Counted from the first letter of the stretch, positions 27,908-40,019 are shown. The stretch: 64,000 nucleotides of DNA from Sphingomonas sp. Root710 (GCF_001429065.1 NZ_LMIB01000012.1:504506-568505); one strand, 5' to 3'. The notes: generated by a model from the sequence alone, not told the origin. Made by a program: numbers and translations.

Positions 27908-28216
27908 ATGCCGGCACCCCTGAAGTTCGCTTTCCTGGTCGCTCTCGCTGCGATGGCCGCGCCCACGCTCGCCGCCGATCCGGTCGCCGACAACACACCG
28001 CCAGCGCCGACGGCCTCGACCACCAATGCCACGGGCAGCGAGACGGCCGCCGCCGCTTCGCCGAACAAGCTCATCTGCCGCAAGCAGGAACAGCTGGGAT
28101 CGCGCCTGCGCTCGAACAAGGTCTGCATGACGCAGAGCGAATGGGCCGAGCAGCGTCGGCAGGACCGTATGAATGTGGATCGGTCACAGCGTAACCGCTG
28201 GACCCAGGGCAACTGA
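27908..28216 (+). CDS. Small secreted protein with conserved Cys-rich C-terminal motif
   Basis: This 102-residue protein has a Sec signal peptide (FAFLVALAAMAAPTLA, cleavage before ADP), an Ala/Thr/Pro linker and a conserved tail ICRKQEQLGSRLRSNKVC followed by MTQSEW and basic residues. The two Cys may form a disulfide in the periplasm. The pattern CR..(Q)..GSRL...VCMT..EW is recurrent in sphingomonad secreted proteins of unknown role. AAGAGG precedes the ATG. It lies between the two TPR-oxygenase genes and might be their target, which is a guess. Confidence 0.8.
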   Translation: MPAPLKFAFLVALAAMAAPTLAADPVADNTPPAPTASTTNATGSETAAAASPNKLICRKQEQLGSRLRSNKVCMTQSEWAEQRRQDRMNVDRSQRNRWTQGN

Positions 28217-28348
28217 TCCCTGCGCTGCGCCTGCGGTGATCACCGGTTCGACGCTCTGGCGGCGCGGGTCGCCGCCAACCCGCGCGACGCCGACGCCGCC
28301 TTTGATCTGGCCGCCGCCGCCGGGCCGATCCGGCGCGAGGCGACGGCG

Positions 28349-29767
28349 TTGCCGCTGGTTGCAGCCGCGGCCCGCGCCGTCGGCAACGATCCAGCGCTGT
28401 GGCAATGGGCCGCGCTGCTTCATCGCGCGCTCGACGACAATGTCGCGGCGGTCGCCGCATTCGAACGGGCGGCGCGCCTAAACCCGAACGACGCCAGGAT
28501 CGCGCATGGCCAAGCGCTCGCAGCGCTCGACCTCGGCCGCCCTGCGACCGCCCTGTTCGATCGCGCCCGGCGCCTCGCACCCAGCGATGGCGACATCCTG
28601 CTCGGCATCGCCCATGCCCGCCATGCCGACGGCGATCTCGTCGGGGCGATTGCCGGGCTCGACGCGCTGCTCGTCCAACATCCCGGCTGGCTGCCTGGCC
28701 ATCATCTCGCGGCGCACCTTCGCTGGCTGGCCGGAGACCGCGCGGGTTTCACCGCCTCGCTGGAGCGCGCCTTGCTGGCCGTGCCGCGCGACCAGGGGCT
28801 GTGGCACGCGCTGATCCTGTTGCTGCTCCAGGCCGAAGCGCATGAGCGCGTGCTCGATGCGATCCGGCGAGGCCGCGCCGCCGCAGGGCCTCAACTCTTC
28901 TTCGACGCCAACGAGGCGGCGGCGGCGGCCGAACTGGGCGACATCGCGACCGCCGATCGGATCTTCGCCGCGATCGGCGAGATCGACGATATGCCTTTCA
29001 CCGTGCGCCGCGTCCGCCACCTGCTACGCAGCGGGCGGATCGAGCAGGCGGCGGCGCTCGCCGAGCGCTGGACCCGCCGTCCCGACGCCAACCTGATCTG
29101 GCCCTATGCCGGGCTCGCCTGGCGCCTGCTCGGCGATCCGCGCTGGCAATGGCTGGAGGGCGACGAGCGGCTGGTGGGCATCCTCGACATCGGCGGCGCG
29201 CTGCCCTCGCTCGATGCGCTGGCCGATTGCCTGCGCGGATTGCATGGCGACCGGCAGGAGCAGCTCGATCAGTCGGTGCGGGGCGGCACGCAAACCCGCG
29301 GCGTGCTGTTCGCGCGCGCCGAACCGCAGATACGGGCGTTGCGCGCGGCGATCGTCGAGGCGGTGACGGCGCATATAGCGCAGCTGCCGCCCCATGATGC
29401 GGCGCATCCGCTGCTCGGCGCTCCCCGCCCCCGCGCGATCCGGTTCAGCGGCAGCTGGTCGGTCCGGCTCGGCGCGCAGGGCCATCACAGCAGCCATATC
29501 CACCCGGCCGGATGGCTGAGCTCAGCCTTTTACGCCGCGCTGCCGTCGCTGGAACAGCGCGGTGCGCAGCCCGCCGGATGGCTGGCGCTCGGGGTGCCCG
29601 AACCGGCGCTGGGTCTCGAGCTTCCACCGACACGGCTGATCGAACCGAAGCCCGGACGGCTGGTGCTGTTTCCCTCGACCATGTGGCACGGAACGATACC
29701 GTTCGACCGCGGCGAACGTCTCACCGTGGCGTTCGACGTCGCGCCGGGGCTGGCCGAAGAGGGCTAG
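28349..29767 (+). CDS. TPR-repeat putative 2OG-Fe(II) oxygenase
   Basis: This protein of at least 472 residues has N-terminal TPR repeats and a C-terminal domain like the 2OG-FeII_Oxy_5 family: HSSHIHPAGWLSSAFY supplies the first iron ligands, and LVLFPSTMWHGTIPF with RGERLTVAFDV supplies the second His and the 2-oxoglutarate Arg. The first canonical start in frame is TTG at 28349, but the frame is open and reads as TPR sequence back to 28217 (FDALAARVAANPRDADAAF), with only a CTG at 28220 as a possible start. The true N-terminus is therefore probably longer. It is in the same frame as the preceding gene, separated by one TGA. Confidence 0.87.
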   Translation: MPLVAAAARAVGNDPALWQWAALLHRALDDNVAAVAAFERAARLNPNDARIAHGQALAALDLGRPATALFDRARRLAPSDGDILLGIAHARHADGDLVGAIAGLDALLVQHPGWLPGHHLAAHLRWLAGDRAGFTASLERALLAVPRDQGLWHALILLLLQAEAHERVLDAIRRGRAAAGPQLFFDANEAAAAAELGDIATADRIFAAIGEIDDMPFTVRRVRHLLRSGRIEQAAALAERWTRRPDANLIWPYAGLAWRLLGDPRWQWLEGDERLVGILDIGGALPSLDALADCLRGLHGDRQEQLDQSVRGGTQTRGVLFARAEPQIRALRAAIVEAVTAHIAQLPPHDAAHPLLGAPRPRAIRFSGSWSVRLGAQGHHSSHIHPAGWLSSAFYAALPSLEQRGAQPAGWLALGVPEPALGLELPPTRLIEPKPGRLVLFPSTMWHGTIPFDRGERLTVAFDVAPGLAEEG

Positions 29768-29786
29768 CGGCCAACCCCGGGGGCGC

Positions 29787-32366
<2,580 letters not shown>

Positions 32367-32393
32367 GTCTGATCCCTGTCCTTACACCCGGCG

Positions 32394-32421
32394 ATATGGT
32401 GTGGCTTTTTTGCAACACAAG
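32394..32421 (-). promoter_or_regulatory. Candidate sigma-32 (RpoH) promoter of clpB
   Basis: On the minus strand CTTG (32421-32418) is followed after 18 nt by CCATAT (32399-32394), 28 nt before the clpB ATG. This fits the looser alphaproteobacterial heat-shock consensus (CTTG..CYTAT-type -10). Sequence match and gene identity support it; no transcript start is known. Confidence 0.5.
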
Positions 32422-32437
32422 AGGTGATCGAAAGTCT

Positions 32438-33094
32438 TCAGTACCAGTCGGCCAGCGCGGCATGAACCATCTCCACCGTGATTGCCGGACGGGTATCGTC
32501 AGGGCCGATCTCGAAGAAGGCGGCGCGGCCGACGATGTGTGGCGGGCCGGCATGGCTTTCAATTCCGTGATAGCGCGGACGATTGACATAATCGTCGCAC
32601 ATCAGCGTCGCGCGATGCCCGCCCGCGCGGGCGCGGCGCACCGCCTCCAGCATGCAGGCCAATCGGAAGCGCCCATCGGTCAGGATGAAATCGGGAAAGC
32701 CGTCGAGCAACGCCCAGGGCGCCTGGACATAACGTGCCCAGCGCCGCATCCGCCGCGGCGTGGGCGTCGTGTTATAGGGGCGGCACAGGCCCAGCGTCAG
32801 GCCGATGTCGGGCTCCGCGAAGCGCACCGGCGCCTCGGCGGGCAGCAGCGCCCGCACCGCCCTGGCGAAATAACGGTCAGCCTCGACCGAGACGGTCGGC
32901 ACCCCGGCGCGCGCCGCGTGGAGGGTCGACGAGCCGCTGCCATATTCGAGATAGGATCGGCTCCGCGACAGACGCTCGCGAAAGGCGTCCTCGGCTCCGG
33001 CGAAATAGATGTCCGGCGGCACCGTGAAGCCGGTCACCCGCTGGAGGTAGAGGAATTCCGCCAGGGTCTTCCACTCGGCCGGGACTAGACGCAT
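32438..33094 (-). CDS. Methyltransferase-like protein of unknown function
   Basis: This 218-residue cytosolic protein contains a Rossmann motif-I-like segment YLEYGSGSSTL at about 47-57, followed by VPTVSVEADRYFARAV in the place of the SAM-binding acidic residue, and FILTDGRFRLACML later. This is the pattern of a class I SAM-binding fold seen in several uncharacterised sphingomonad and polysaccharide-locus proteins. No substrate can be proposed. It lies downstream of nothing obvious, on the same strand as clpB but read before it, with 71 bp between them. Confidence 0.7.
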   Translation of the reverse strand: MRLVPAEWKTLAEFLYLQRVTGFTVPPDIYFAGAEDAFRERLSRSRSYLEYGSGSSTLHAARAGVPTVSVEADRYFARAVRALLPAEAPVRFAEPDIGLTLGLCRPYNTTPTPRRMRRWARYVQAPWALLDGFPDFILTDGRFRLACMLEAVRRARAGGHRATLMCDDYVNRPRYHGIESHAGPPHIVGRAAFFEIGPDDTRPAITVEMVHAALADWY

Positions 33095-33255
33095 CGCCGC
33101 TCCTGCTGTTTCGTCGCGGGATATAAGCGCAGTGCGGCCGCGCTTGCCAGCCAGACGAACGCACCATGGCGTTCGACCAGCGTGTTGCCCGGATATTGCA
33201 CCCGGCGCACCAGCGGCTAGACTGCGCGCATCTTCCCTTTCGGAAAGCCGTGTTC

Positions 33256-36129
33256 ATGCGCCGTACCCTGTTCCGTCCGTTCGCCGCCCTGCTGATCGCG
33301 ACGGCCCTGTCCGTTCCCGCCTTTGCCGCCCCGGCCGAACCCGCCGCCGTGTCCGATCTCGTGAAGGCGGTCGACATCCCCTATGACAGCTTCACCCTCG
33401 ACAACGGCCTGCGCGTCATCGTCCACACCGACCGCAAGGCCCCGGTGATCGGCGTGTCGATCTGGTACCATATCGGCTCGAAGGACGAGCCCAAGGGCAA
33501 GACCGGCTTCGCCCATCTGTTCGAACATCTCATGTTCAACGGCTCGGAAAATGCGAATGAGGATTTCTTCAAGCCGCTCGAATCGATCGGCGCGACCGAC
33601 CTGAACGGCACGACCTGGTTCGATCGCACCAATTATTTCGAGACGGTGCCGACCGGCGCGCTCGACATGACGCTGTTCCTCGAATCGGACCGGATGGGCC
33701 ATCTGCTCGGCGCGATCGACAAGTCCAAGCTCGATAACCAGCGCGGCGTCGTCCAGAATGAGAAGCGCCAGGGCGACAACGATCCCTATGGCCTCGTCGA
33801 ATATGCCCAGCTGAAGGCGCTGTTCCCCGAAGGCCATCCCTATCACCACTCGACGATCGGCTCGATGGCCGACCTAGACGCCGCCAGCCTCGACGATGTG
33901 AAGAACTGGTTCCGCGCGCATTATGGCCCGAACAATGCCGTGCTGGTGCTGGCGGGCGACATCGACGCCGCGACAGCGAAGGCCAAGGTGCAGAAATGGT
34001 TCGGCGACATTCCGCGCGGACCCGAGACGCCGCGCGCCGCGGTGACGGTGCCCACCCTCGCCGCGCCCGTCGATCAGGTGATGAAGGACCGAGTCGCCAC
34101 CACCCGCATCTATCGCAACTGGGCGGTGCCGGGTCTCAACGATCCCGATCTGATCCCGCTCGATATCGGCATGGACATACTCGGTGGCCTGGCCTCGTCG
34201 CGGCTCGACAATGCGCTGGTCCGCAAGGACAAGACCGCCGTCGCCGTCACCGCACAGGTCCAGCCCTTCGAGAAGATCTCGATCGTCGAGATCACCGCTG
34301 ACGTGAAGCCCGGGGTCGACGCTGCCGCGGTCGCCAAGCAGCTGGATGCGCTGATCGCCGATTTCGTGAAGAACGGCCCGACCGCCGACGAGGTCAAGCG
34401 CGCCGCCACCAAGCAGGTGGCGGGTGAGATCGCCGGCCTCGAAACCGTCGGCGGCTTCGCCGGCAAGGCGGTGACGCTGGCCGAGGGGGCGGTCTATTCG
34501 GACGATCCCGAGAAGTACAAGAAGGACCTTGCCGCCGCCGCCGCGACGACGCCCGCAAGCGTGCGCGCCGCTCTGCAGAAATGGCTCGGCCGCCCGGCAT
34601 ATCGGCTGGTGGTCGAACCCGGCGAACGCACCGAATCGGACATGGCCGTCGCGGGCGGCAGCGCGCGGGAGGGCATGAGTCCGGCCTATTACCGCGACCC
34701 CAAGCGGGAAGGCGGCGCTCCGGCGCCCGGGGTTTCCGCACCCGCCCAGCCCAAGGCAGGCGTCGACCGCTCTTCACCGCCGGCTGTGGAGGCGATCAAC
34801 GACCTCACCTTCCCCGCCATCGAGCGTACCACCCTGTCGAACGGCATCCAGGTGGTGTTCGCGAAACGCACCACCGTGCCGACCGTTCGCATGTCGGTCG
34901 TGTTCGATGCCGGCAACGCCGCCGATCCCAAGACGAAGCTCGGCACCCAGGGGCTGATGCTGTCGCTGCTCGACGAAGGCGCGGGCAAGCTTGATTCGAT
35001 CGGCATCGCCGAGGCGCAGGAAAGGCTCGGCGCGCAGATCGCGTCGAGTTCGACGATGGACCGCACCAGCGTCTCGCTGTTCGCGCTCAAGGCCAATCTC
35101 GCCCCGTCGCTCGATCTGCTCGCTGACGTCATCCAGCGGCCGGCCTTCGCGCCCGCCGAGATCGAGCGCCTGCGCGGCCAGATTCTCACCGGCATTGCCG
35201 CCGAGAACGCCCAGCCGCGCGGCATCGCCCGGCGGACCCTGCCGCCGCTGCTGTTCGGTCCGGCCCATCCCTATGGCGTGCCGCTGTCGGGCAGCGGCAC
35301 CGAAGCCGGCGTCAAGGCGGTGACCCGCGCCGACCTGCTCGCCTTCCACCAGGCCTGGCTGCGCCCCGACAATGCGAAGATCTTCGTGACCGGCGACACC
35401 ACGCTCGCCGAGCTAAAGCCGCTGCTCGAGGCGCGCTTCGGCAGCTGGGCCAAGCCGAAGCCCGCCAAAGGCGTGAAGGTCTTCCGCATGGACAAGATGG
35501 CGCGGCCCTCGCGGATCGTGCTGATCGACCGGCCGCAGAGCCCGCAGAGCTACATCATGGCGGGCCATCTGCTCGCCACCAAGGGCACCGAGGACCCGCT
35601 GACGCTGGTCGCCGCCAATGAGGTGATCGGCGGCAGCTTCCTGTCGCGGCTCAACATGGACCTGCGCGAAACCAAGGGCTGGGCCTATGGCGCGTTCAGC
35701 CAGACCCAGATGCTGCGCGAAACGATGCCCTTCTACTTCATCGCGCCGGTCCAGACCGACCAGACCGGTCCGTCGATCGCCGCCGCGCTCGCCGACATGA
35801 AGGCCTTCCTCAGCAAGGATGGCGTGACCGCCGAGGAGCGCGAGCGCACCATCAACGGCCAGATCCGCTCGCTACCGGGATCGTTCGAGACGTCGAGCGA
35901 CCTGCTCGGCGCGCTGGTGACGATGGACACGCTTGGTCGGCCCGACGACTATTACACCAAGCTGCCCGGCCGTTACCGCGCGATGACCGCCGCCCAGATG
36001 GACGAGGCCGCCCGCGCCGCGATCAAACCGGACGACCTCGTCTGGGTCGTCGTCGGCGACGCCGCCAAGGTCGAACCGCAGCTCAAGACGCTGGGCCTGC
36101 CGGTCGAAAGGATGGCGCCGGGCAAATGA
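33256..36129 (+). CDS. M16-family zinc metallopeptidase, tandem-domain
   Basis: This 957-residue protein has a signal peptide (AALLIATALSVPAFA, cleavage near 25) and two M16 units in tandem. The first keeps the inverted zinc site HLFEH (His87, Glu90, His91) with the distal Glu169 in VVQNEKRQ. The second unit (from about 515, NGIQVVFAKRTTVPTV) has no HxxEH and should be the non-catalytic half that closes the chamber, as in PqqL-type peptidases. It should act in the periplasm on unfolded peptides. The ATG at 33256 follows GGAAAG. Its TGA overlaps the next gene by 4 nt. Confidence 0.95.
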   Translation: MRRTLFRPFAALLIATALSVPAFAAPAEPAAVSDLVKAVDIPYDSFTLDNGLRVIVHTDRKAPVIGVSIWYHIGSKDEPKGKTGFAHLFEHLMFNGSENANEDFFKPLESIGATDLNGTTWFDRTNYFETVPTGALDMTLFLESDRMGHLLGAIDKSKLDNQRGVVQNEKRQGDNDPYGLVEYAQLKALFPEGHPYHHSTIGSMADLDAASLDDVKNWFRAHYGPNNAVLVLAGDIDAATAKAKVQKWFGDIPRGPETPRAAVTVPTLAAPVDQVMKDRVATTRIYRNWAVPGLNDPDLIPLDIGMDILGGLASSRLDNALVRKDKTAVAVTAQVQPFEKISIVEITADVKPGVDAAAVAKQLDALIADFVKNGPTADEVKRAATKQVAGEIAGLETVGGFAGKAVTLAEGAVYSDDPEKYKKDLAAAAATTPASVRAALQKWLGRPAYRLVVEPGERTESDMAVAGGSAREGMSPAYYRDPKREGGAPAPGVSAPAQPKAGVDRSSPPAVEAINDLTFPAIERTTLSNGIQVVFAKRTTVPTVRMSVVFDAGNAADPKTKLGTQGLMLSLLDEGAGKLDSIGIAEAQERLGAQIASSSTMDRTSVSLFALKANLAPSLDLLADVIQRPAFAPAEIERLRGQILTGIAAENAQPRGIARRTLPPLLFGPAHPYGVPLSGSGTEAGVKAVTRADLLAFHQAWLRPDNAKIFVTGDTTLAELKPLLEARFGSWAKPKPAKGVKVFRMDKMARPSRIVLIDRPQSPQSYIMAGHLLATKGTEDPLTLVAANEVIGGSFLSRLNMDLRETKGWAYGAFSQTQMLRETMPFYFIAPVQTDQTGPSIAAALADMKAFLSKDGVTAEERERTINGQIRSLPGSFETSSDLLGALVTMDTLGRPDDYYTKLPGRYRAMTAAQMDEAARAAIKPDDLVWVVVGDAAKVEPQLKTLGLPVERMAPGK

Positions 36130-36422
36130 GCGAGGAGGTCTGGGACTGCATCACCAAGGCCCCGTTCGGCGAACAGGCCTCGGTCTTCACCATCGTCCGT
36201 GACGGCGATCGCTTCACCGGCAGCAACGTCGCCGATATCGGCGAACTACCGGTGATCGACGGCCGGATCGAAGGCGACCGGCTGATCTGGAAGATGCCGA
36301 CTACCAAGCCGATGCCGATGACGCTGATCGGCAAGGCGGTGGTGGACGGCGACCGGCTGGAAGGCACGGTTACCCTCGGCGTGATGGGCAAGGCGGTAAT
36401 GACCGGGGTGCGGCGGGGCTGA
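36126..36422 (+). CDS. Small beta-rich protein coupled to the M16 peptidase
   Basis: This 98-residue protein has alternating hydrophobic strands with turn signatures (VRDGDRFTGSNVAD, GRIEGDRLIWKM, VVDGDRLEGTV), which suggests a small beta-barrel. It has no signal peptide. Its ATG overlaps the M16 stop (ATGA), so translation is coupled. Similar short proteins are seen in sphingomonads without a known role. A repeat-rich spacer follows. Confidence 0.75.
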   Translation: MSEEVWDCITKAPFGEQASVFTIVRDGDRFTGSNVADIGELPVIDGRIEGDRLIWKMPTTKPMPMTLIGKAVVDGDRLEGTVTLGVMGKAVMTGVRRG

Positions 36423-36482
36423 CCGCCGCATGTCATCCCGCTTTCGCGGACCTTTGCATAAAGAACGACAGGCTCTCAAACC

Positions 36483-36573
36483 GTCATCCTCGCGAAAGCG
36501 GGGATCCATGGACGGCGGCACATTCGATTTCAAGCGGCACCCTTCCATGGATTCCCGCTTTCGCGGGAATGAC
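36483..36573. repeat. 91-bp CCCGCGAAAGCGGG-type inverted repeat, copy 1
   Basis: The arms start GTCATCCTCGCGAAAGCGGG and end with the complement at TTTCGCGGGAATGAC. Total length is 91 bp, the same as the copies at 44372-44462 and 59671-59761. Each arm can fold alone as a GAAA-capped hairpin. A broken half unit lies just before it at 36432-36450. It separates two convergent genes. Confidence 0.9.
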
Positions 36574-36624
36574 GAATCCTGTGGCGATTGGAAAGCAGCT
36601 TCGTCAAATGGCCCCCCGCCCGCC

Positions 36625-37410
36625 CTATGCGATCGTGGGCACCAGTCCGCCCTCGACCCTGACCGCCGCGCCATTGGTCACCGCCGCCAGCGGGCTGGCG
36701 AGGAAGGCGACCATGTTCGCCACCTCCTCGGCCTCGATCAGGCGGCGGATCAGCGAGGTCGGCCGGAACTTGTCGAAGAACTCGGCCTCGCGCTCTCCTT
36801 CAGGCGCGTCCTTATTGTCGACGACCGATTGGATGAAGCCGACGATCCCTTCGGACCGTGTCGGACCGGGCAGCACCGAATTGACCGTGACGCCCGTTCC
36901 CCGCGTCTGATCGGCGAGCCCGCGCGCCACCGCGAGCTGCGCGGTCTTGGTCATGCCGTAATGGATCATCTCGCCGGGAGTCATCAGCCCGCTCTCGCTG
37001 GAGATGAAGATGATGCGGCCCCAGTCGCGCGCCAGCATCGCCGGGAAATAATGACGGGCGAGGCGTACGCCGCTCAGCACGTTGACGTCGAAGAAGCGCT
37101 GCCAGTCCTCGTCGCTGATCTCGGCGAAGGGCTTCGCTTCATAGATGCCGAGGTTGTTGACAAGGATATCGACCGACGGGGCGGCCTCGATCAATGCCGC
37201 CGCCCCTTCGGGGGTCGCCGCGTCGGCCAGGACCGCACGCACGCGCCCCGCCCTGCCGACCTGTTCGGCAGCCGCGTCGAGCTTGGCGCGGTCGCGGCCG
37301 GAGATGATCACTTCGGCGCCCTCGGCGGCGAGCCGTTCGGCGATCGCCAGGCCGATGCCGGCGGTCGAGCCCGTCACCAGCGCTATCTTTCCCTTGATGT
37401 TCAGGTCCAT
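36625..37410 (-). CDS. SDR-family oxidoreductase
   Basis: This 261-residue NAD(P)-dependent short-chain dehydrogenase/reductase has the cofactor motif TGSTAGIG (13-20), NNLG (85-88), the catalytic Ser near 138 and Y151xxxK155 (YGMTK). SGRD after the second strand carries an Arg, hinting at NADP use. The start is set at 37410 because AGGAGG lies 8 nt before it; the upstream ATG at 37431 is itself in front of that site. It is divergent from a LysR gene that probably controls it. The substrate is unknown. Confidence 0.92.
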   Translation of the reverse strand: MDLNIKGKIALVTGSTAGIGLAIAERLAAEGAEVIISGRDRAKLDAAAEQVGRAGRVRAVLADAATPEGAAALIEAAPSVDILVNNLGIYEAKPFAEISDEDWQRFFDVNVLSGVRLARHYFPAMLARDWGRIIFISSESGLMTPGEMIHYGMTKTAQLAVARGLADQTRGTGVTVNSVLPGPTRSEGIVGFIQSVVDNKDAPEGEREAEFFDKFRPTSLIRRLIEAEEVANMVAFLASPLAAVTNGAAVRVEGGLVPTIA

Positions 37411-37494
37411 GATCGGAGCCTCCTGTTCCAATGTCTCGCGTGGAGATAGGCGATCCCAGCATTGATGATTAGATCGTGACTATGCAAAATAGAA

Positions 37495-37509
37495 ATGATC
37501 TGAAATCAT
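37495..37509. promoter_or_regulatory. Candidate LysR operator
   Basis: ATGAT-CTGAA-ATCAT, a perfect 5-5-5 dyad, lies in the 111-bp divergent gap between the SDR and LysR genes, 12 bp before the LysR ATG. Its A+T-rich form is unusual for this sequence and fits the T-N11-A pattern of LysR operators. Confidence 0.55.
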
Positions 37510-37521
37510 GAATGCGGGACC

Positions 37522-38418
<897 letters not shown>

Positions 38419-38433
38419 CCTGGCGGTATGTGC

Positions 38434-39492
38434 TCAGTCGAAGAACAGCTTGGTCACATGGCCCATCTTGCGGCCCGGCCGTGCCTGGCCCTTGCCATAG
38501 AGGTGCAGATGGGCGGCCGGATCGGACAGGATCATGTCCCAGCCATTGGCCTGATCGCCGATCAGGTTGCGCATCTCGACCCGCGGCGCGGCGCGCGCGG
38601 TCGATCCGAGCGGCAGGCCGCAGATCGCGCGGATATGGTTCTCGAACTGCGAGGTGACAGCGCCCTCGATCGTCCAATGGCCGCTATTGTGGACGCGCGG
38701 TGCCATCTCGTTGAACACCGGGCCCGACGGCGTGTCGAAATATTCGATCGCGAGAACGCCGACATAGTCAAGCTCGGTGACGATCTTCTCGGCCAGCGCC
38801 TTCGCCGCATCGACCGTCTCGGGCGACAGCGCCGCGGGCACGGTGGACAGCGCGAGGATGCCGTCCTCATGGACGTTGAGCACCGGGTCCCAGGTCGCCA
38901 TCGCGCCATCGGCGCCGCGCACGATCAGCAGCGAGAATTCACGTTCGAACTCGACAAAGCCTTCGAGCACGGCCGGCTCGAAGGCGAGCGCGGCCCAGGC
39001 CTCGTCGGCGTCGGCGGCGTCCTTCAGCCGCGCCTGGCCCTTGCCATCATAACCGAAACGCCGCGTCTTCAGGATCGCGGGCGCGCCGATCAGCTCCAGC
39101 GCCATGTCGAGGTCGCCGCGTTCGGAAATCACCGCCCAGGGCGCGGGGCGGCCGCCAATCGCCTTGACGAAGGCCTTTTCGGTGGCGCGGTCCTGCGCGG
39201 TCGCCAGCGCGCGCGGATGCGGCGCAAGCGGGGTCCGCAGCGCCTCCAGCGGGGCGACCGGGATATTCTCGAACTCATAGGTGATCACGTCGACCGTCGC
39301 GGCGAACGCCTGCAGCGCGGCGACATCGTCATAGGCGCCCTGCACCCAGCGCGCCGCGACATCGGCGGCGGGGCCGCTGGGTTCGGGCGCATAGATCGCG
39401 CAACGATAACCGAGATTGGCCGCGGCCATGCTGAGCATGCGGCCAAGCTGGCCGCCGCCGATGATGCCGATCGTCTTGCCGGGAGGGATCAT
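38434..39492 (-). CDS. purK: 5-(carboxyamino)imidazole ribonucleotide synthase
   Basis: This 352-residue ATP-grasp enzyme converts AIR, bicarbonate and ATP into N5-CAIR in purine synthesis. It starts with TIGIIGGGQLGRMLSMAA and has YEFENIP, LKTRRFGYDGKGQ and FNEMAPRVHNSGHWTIEG, all PurK hallmarks. The ATG at 39492 is used; a GTG two codons upstream is also possible. It lies 10 bp after purE on the same strand, and the two form a purEK operon. Confidence 0.96.
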   Translation of the reverse strand: MIPPGKTIGIIGGGQLGRMLSMAAANLGYRCAIYAPEPSGPAADVAARWVQGAYDDVAALQAFAATVDVITYEFENIPVAPLEALRTPLAPHPRALATAQDRATEKAFVKAIGGRPAPWAVISERGDLDMALELIGAPAILKTRRFGYDGKGQARLKDAADADEAWAALAFEPAVLEGFVEFEREFSLLIVRGADGAMATWDPVLNVHEDGILALSTVPAALSPETVDAAKALAEKIVTELDYVGVLAIEYFDTPSGPVFNEMAPRVHNSGHWTIEGAVTSQFENHIRAICGLPLGSTARAAPRVEMRNLIGDQANGWDMILSDPAAHLHLYGKGQARPGRKMGHVTKLFFD

Positions 39493-39502
39493 CGCCACGC
39501 GA

Positions 39503-39991
39503 TCAATCGAACGGCGCGACCGCGACATCGGCGGTCTGCTTCGCACGCCAGGCGTCGAGCCGTTCGGCGAGCGCGGGATCGTTGTTGGCGAGGATCGCGG
39601 CGGCGAACAGCGCGGCGTTGATCGCGCCGGGCTTGCCGATGGCGAGGGTGCCGACCGGAATGCCGCCGGGCATCTGGACGATCGACATCAGGCTGTCCAT
39701 GCCCTTCAGCGCCTTGGATTCGACCGGCACGCCGAGCACCGGCAGCCGGGTCATCGACGCGGTCATGCCCGGCAGATGCGCCGCGCCGCCCGCGCCCGCG
39801 ATGATCGCCTTGAGGCCGCGGCCGACCGCCGACTTGGCATAATCGTAGAGCCGGTCGGGGGTGCGGTGCGCCGAGACGACCAGCGTTTCATGCGGCACGC
39901 CGAGCGCCTTCAGCGTCTCGGCGGCATGGCTCATCGTCTCCCAGTCGGAGCGGCTGCCCATGATGATCCCGATCAGCGGCGCTTCGGCCAT
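39503..39991 (-). CDS. purE: 5-(carboxyamino)imidazole ribonucleotide mutase
   Basis: This 162-residue class I PurE converts N5-CAIR to CAIR. The family signatures [29 protein letters not shown] and [12 protein letters not shown] are present, with the active-site His in SAHRTP. It is the first gene of purEK. Only a short gap (28 bp) separates it from the stop of gpmA, so gpmA, purE and purK could share a transcript. Confidence 0.97.
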   Translation of the reverse strand: MAEAPLIGIIMGSRSDWETMSHAAETLKALGVPHETLVVSAHRTPDRLYDYAKSAVGRGLKAIIAGAGGAAHLPGMTASMTRLPVLGVPVESKALKGMDSLMSIVQMPGGIPVGTLAIGKPGAINAALFAAAILANNDPALAERLDAWRAKQTADVAVAPFD

Positions 39992-40019
39992 GCGCTCGAA
40001 CTCCCCCTAAAAAGCCCTT

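Noticed and set aside
36432-36450. Fourth copy of the 91-bp element
   Set aside because: Only a broken half arm (GTCATCCCGCTTTCGCGGA) is present; it is noted with copy 1 and not counted as a full copy.
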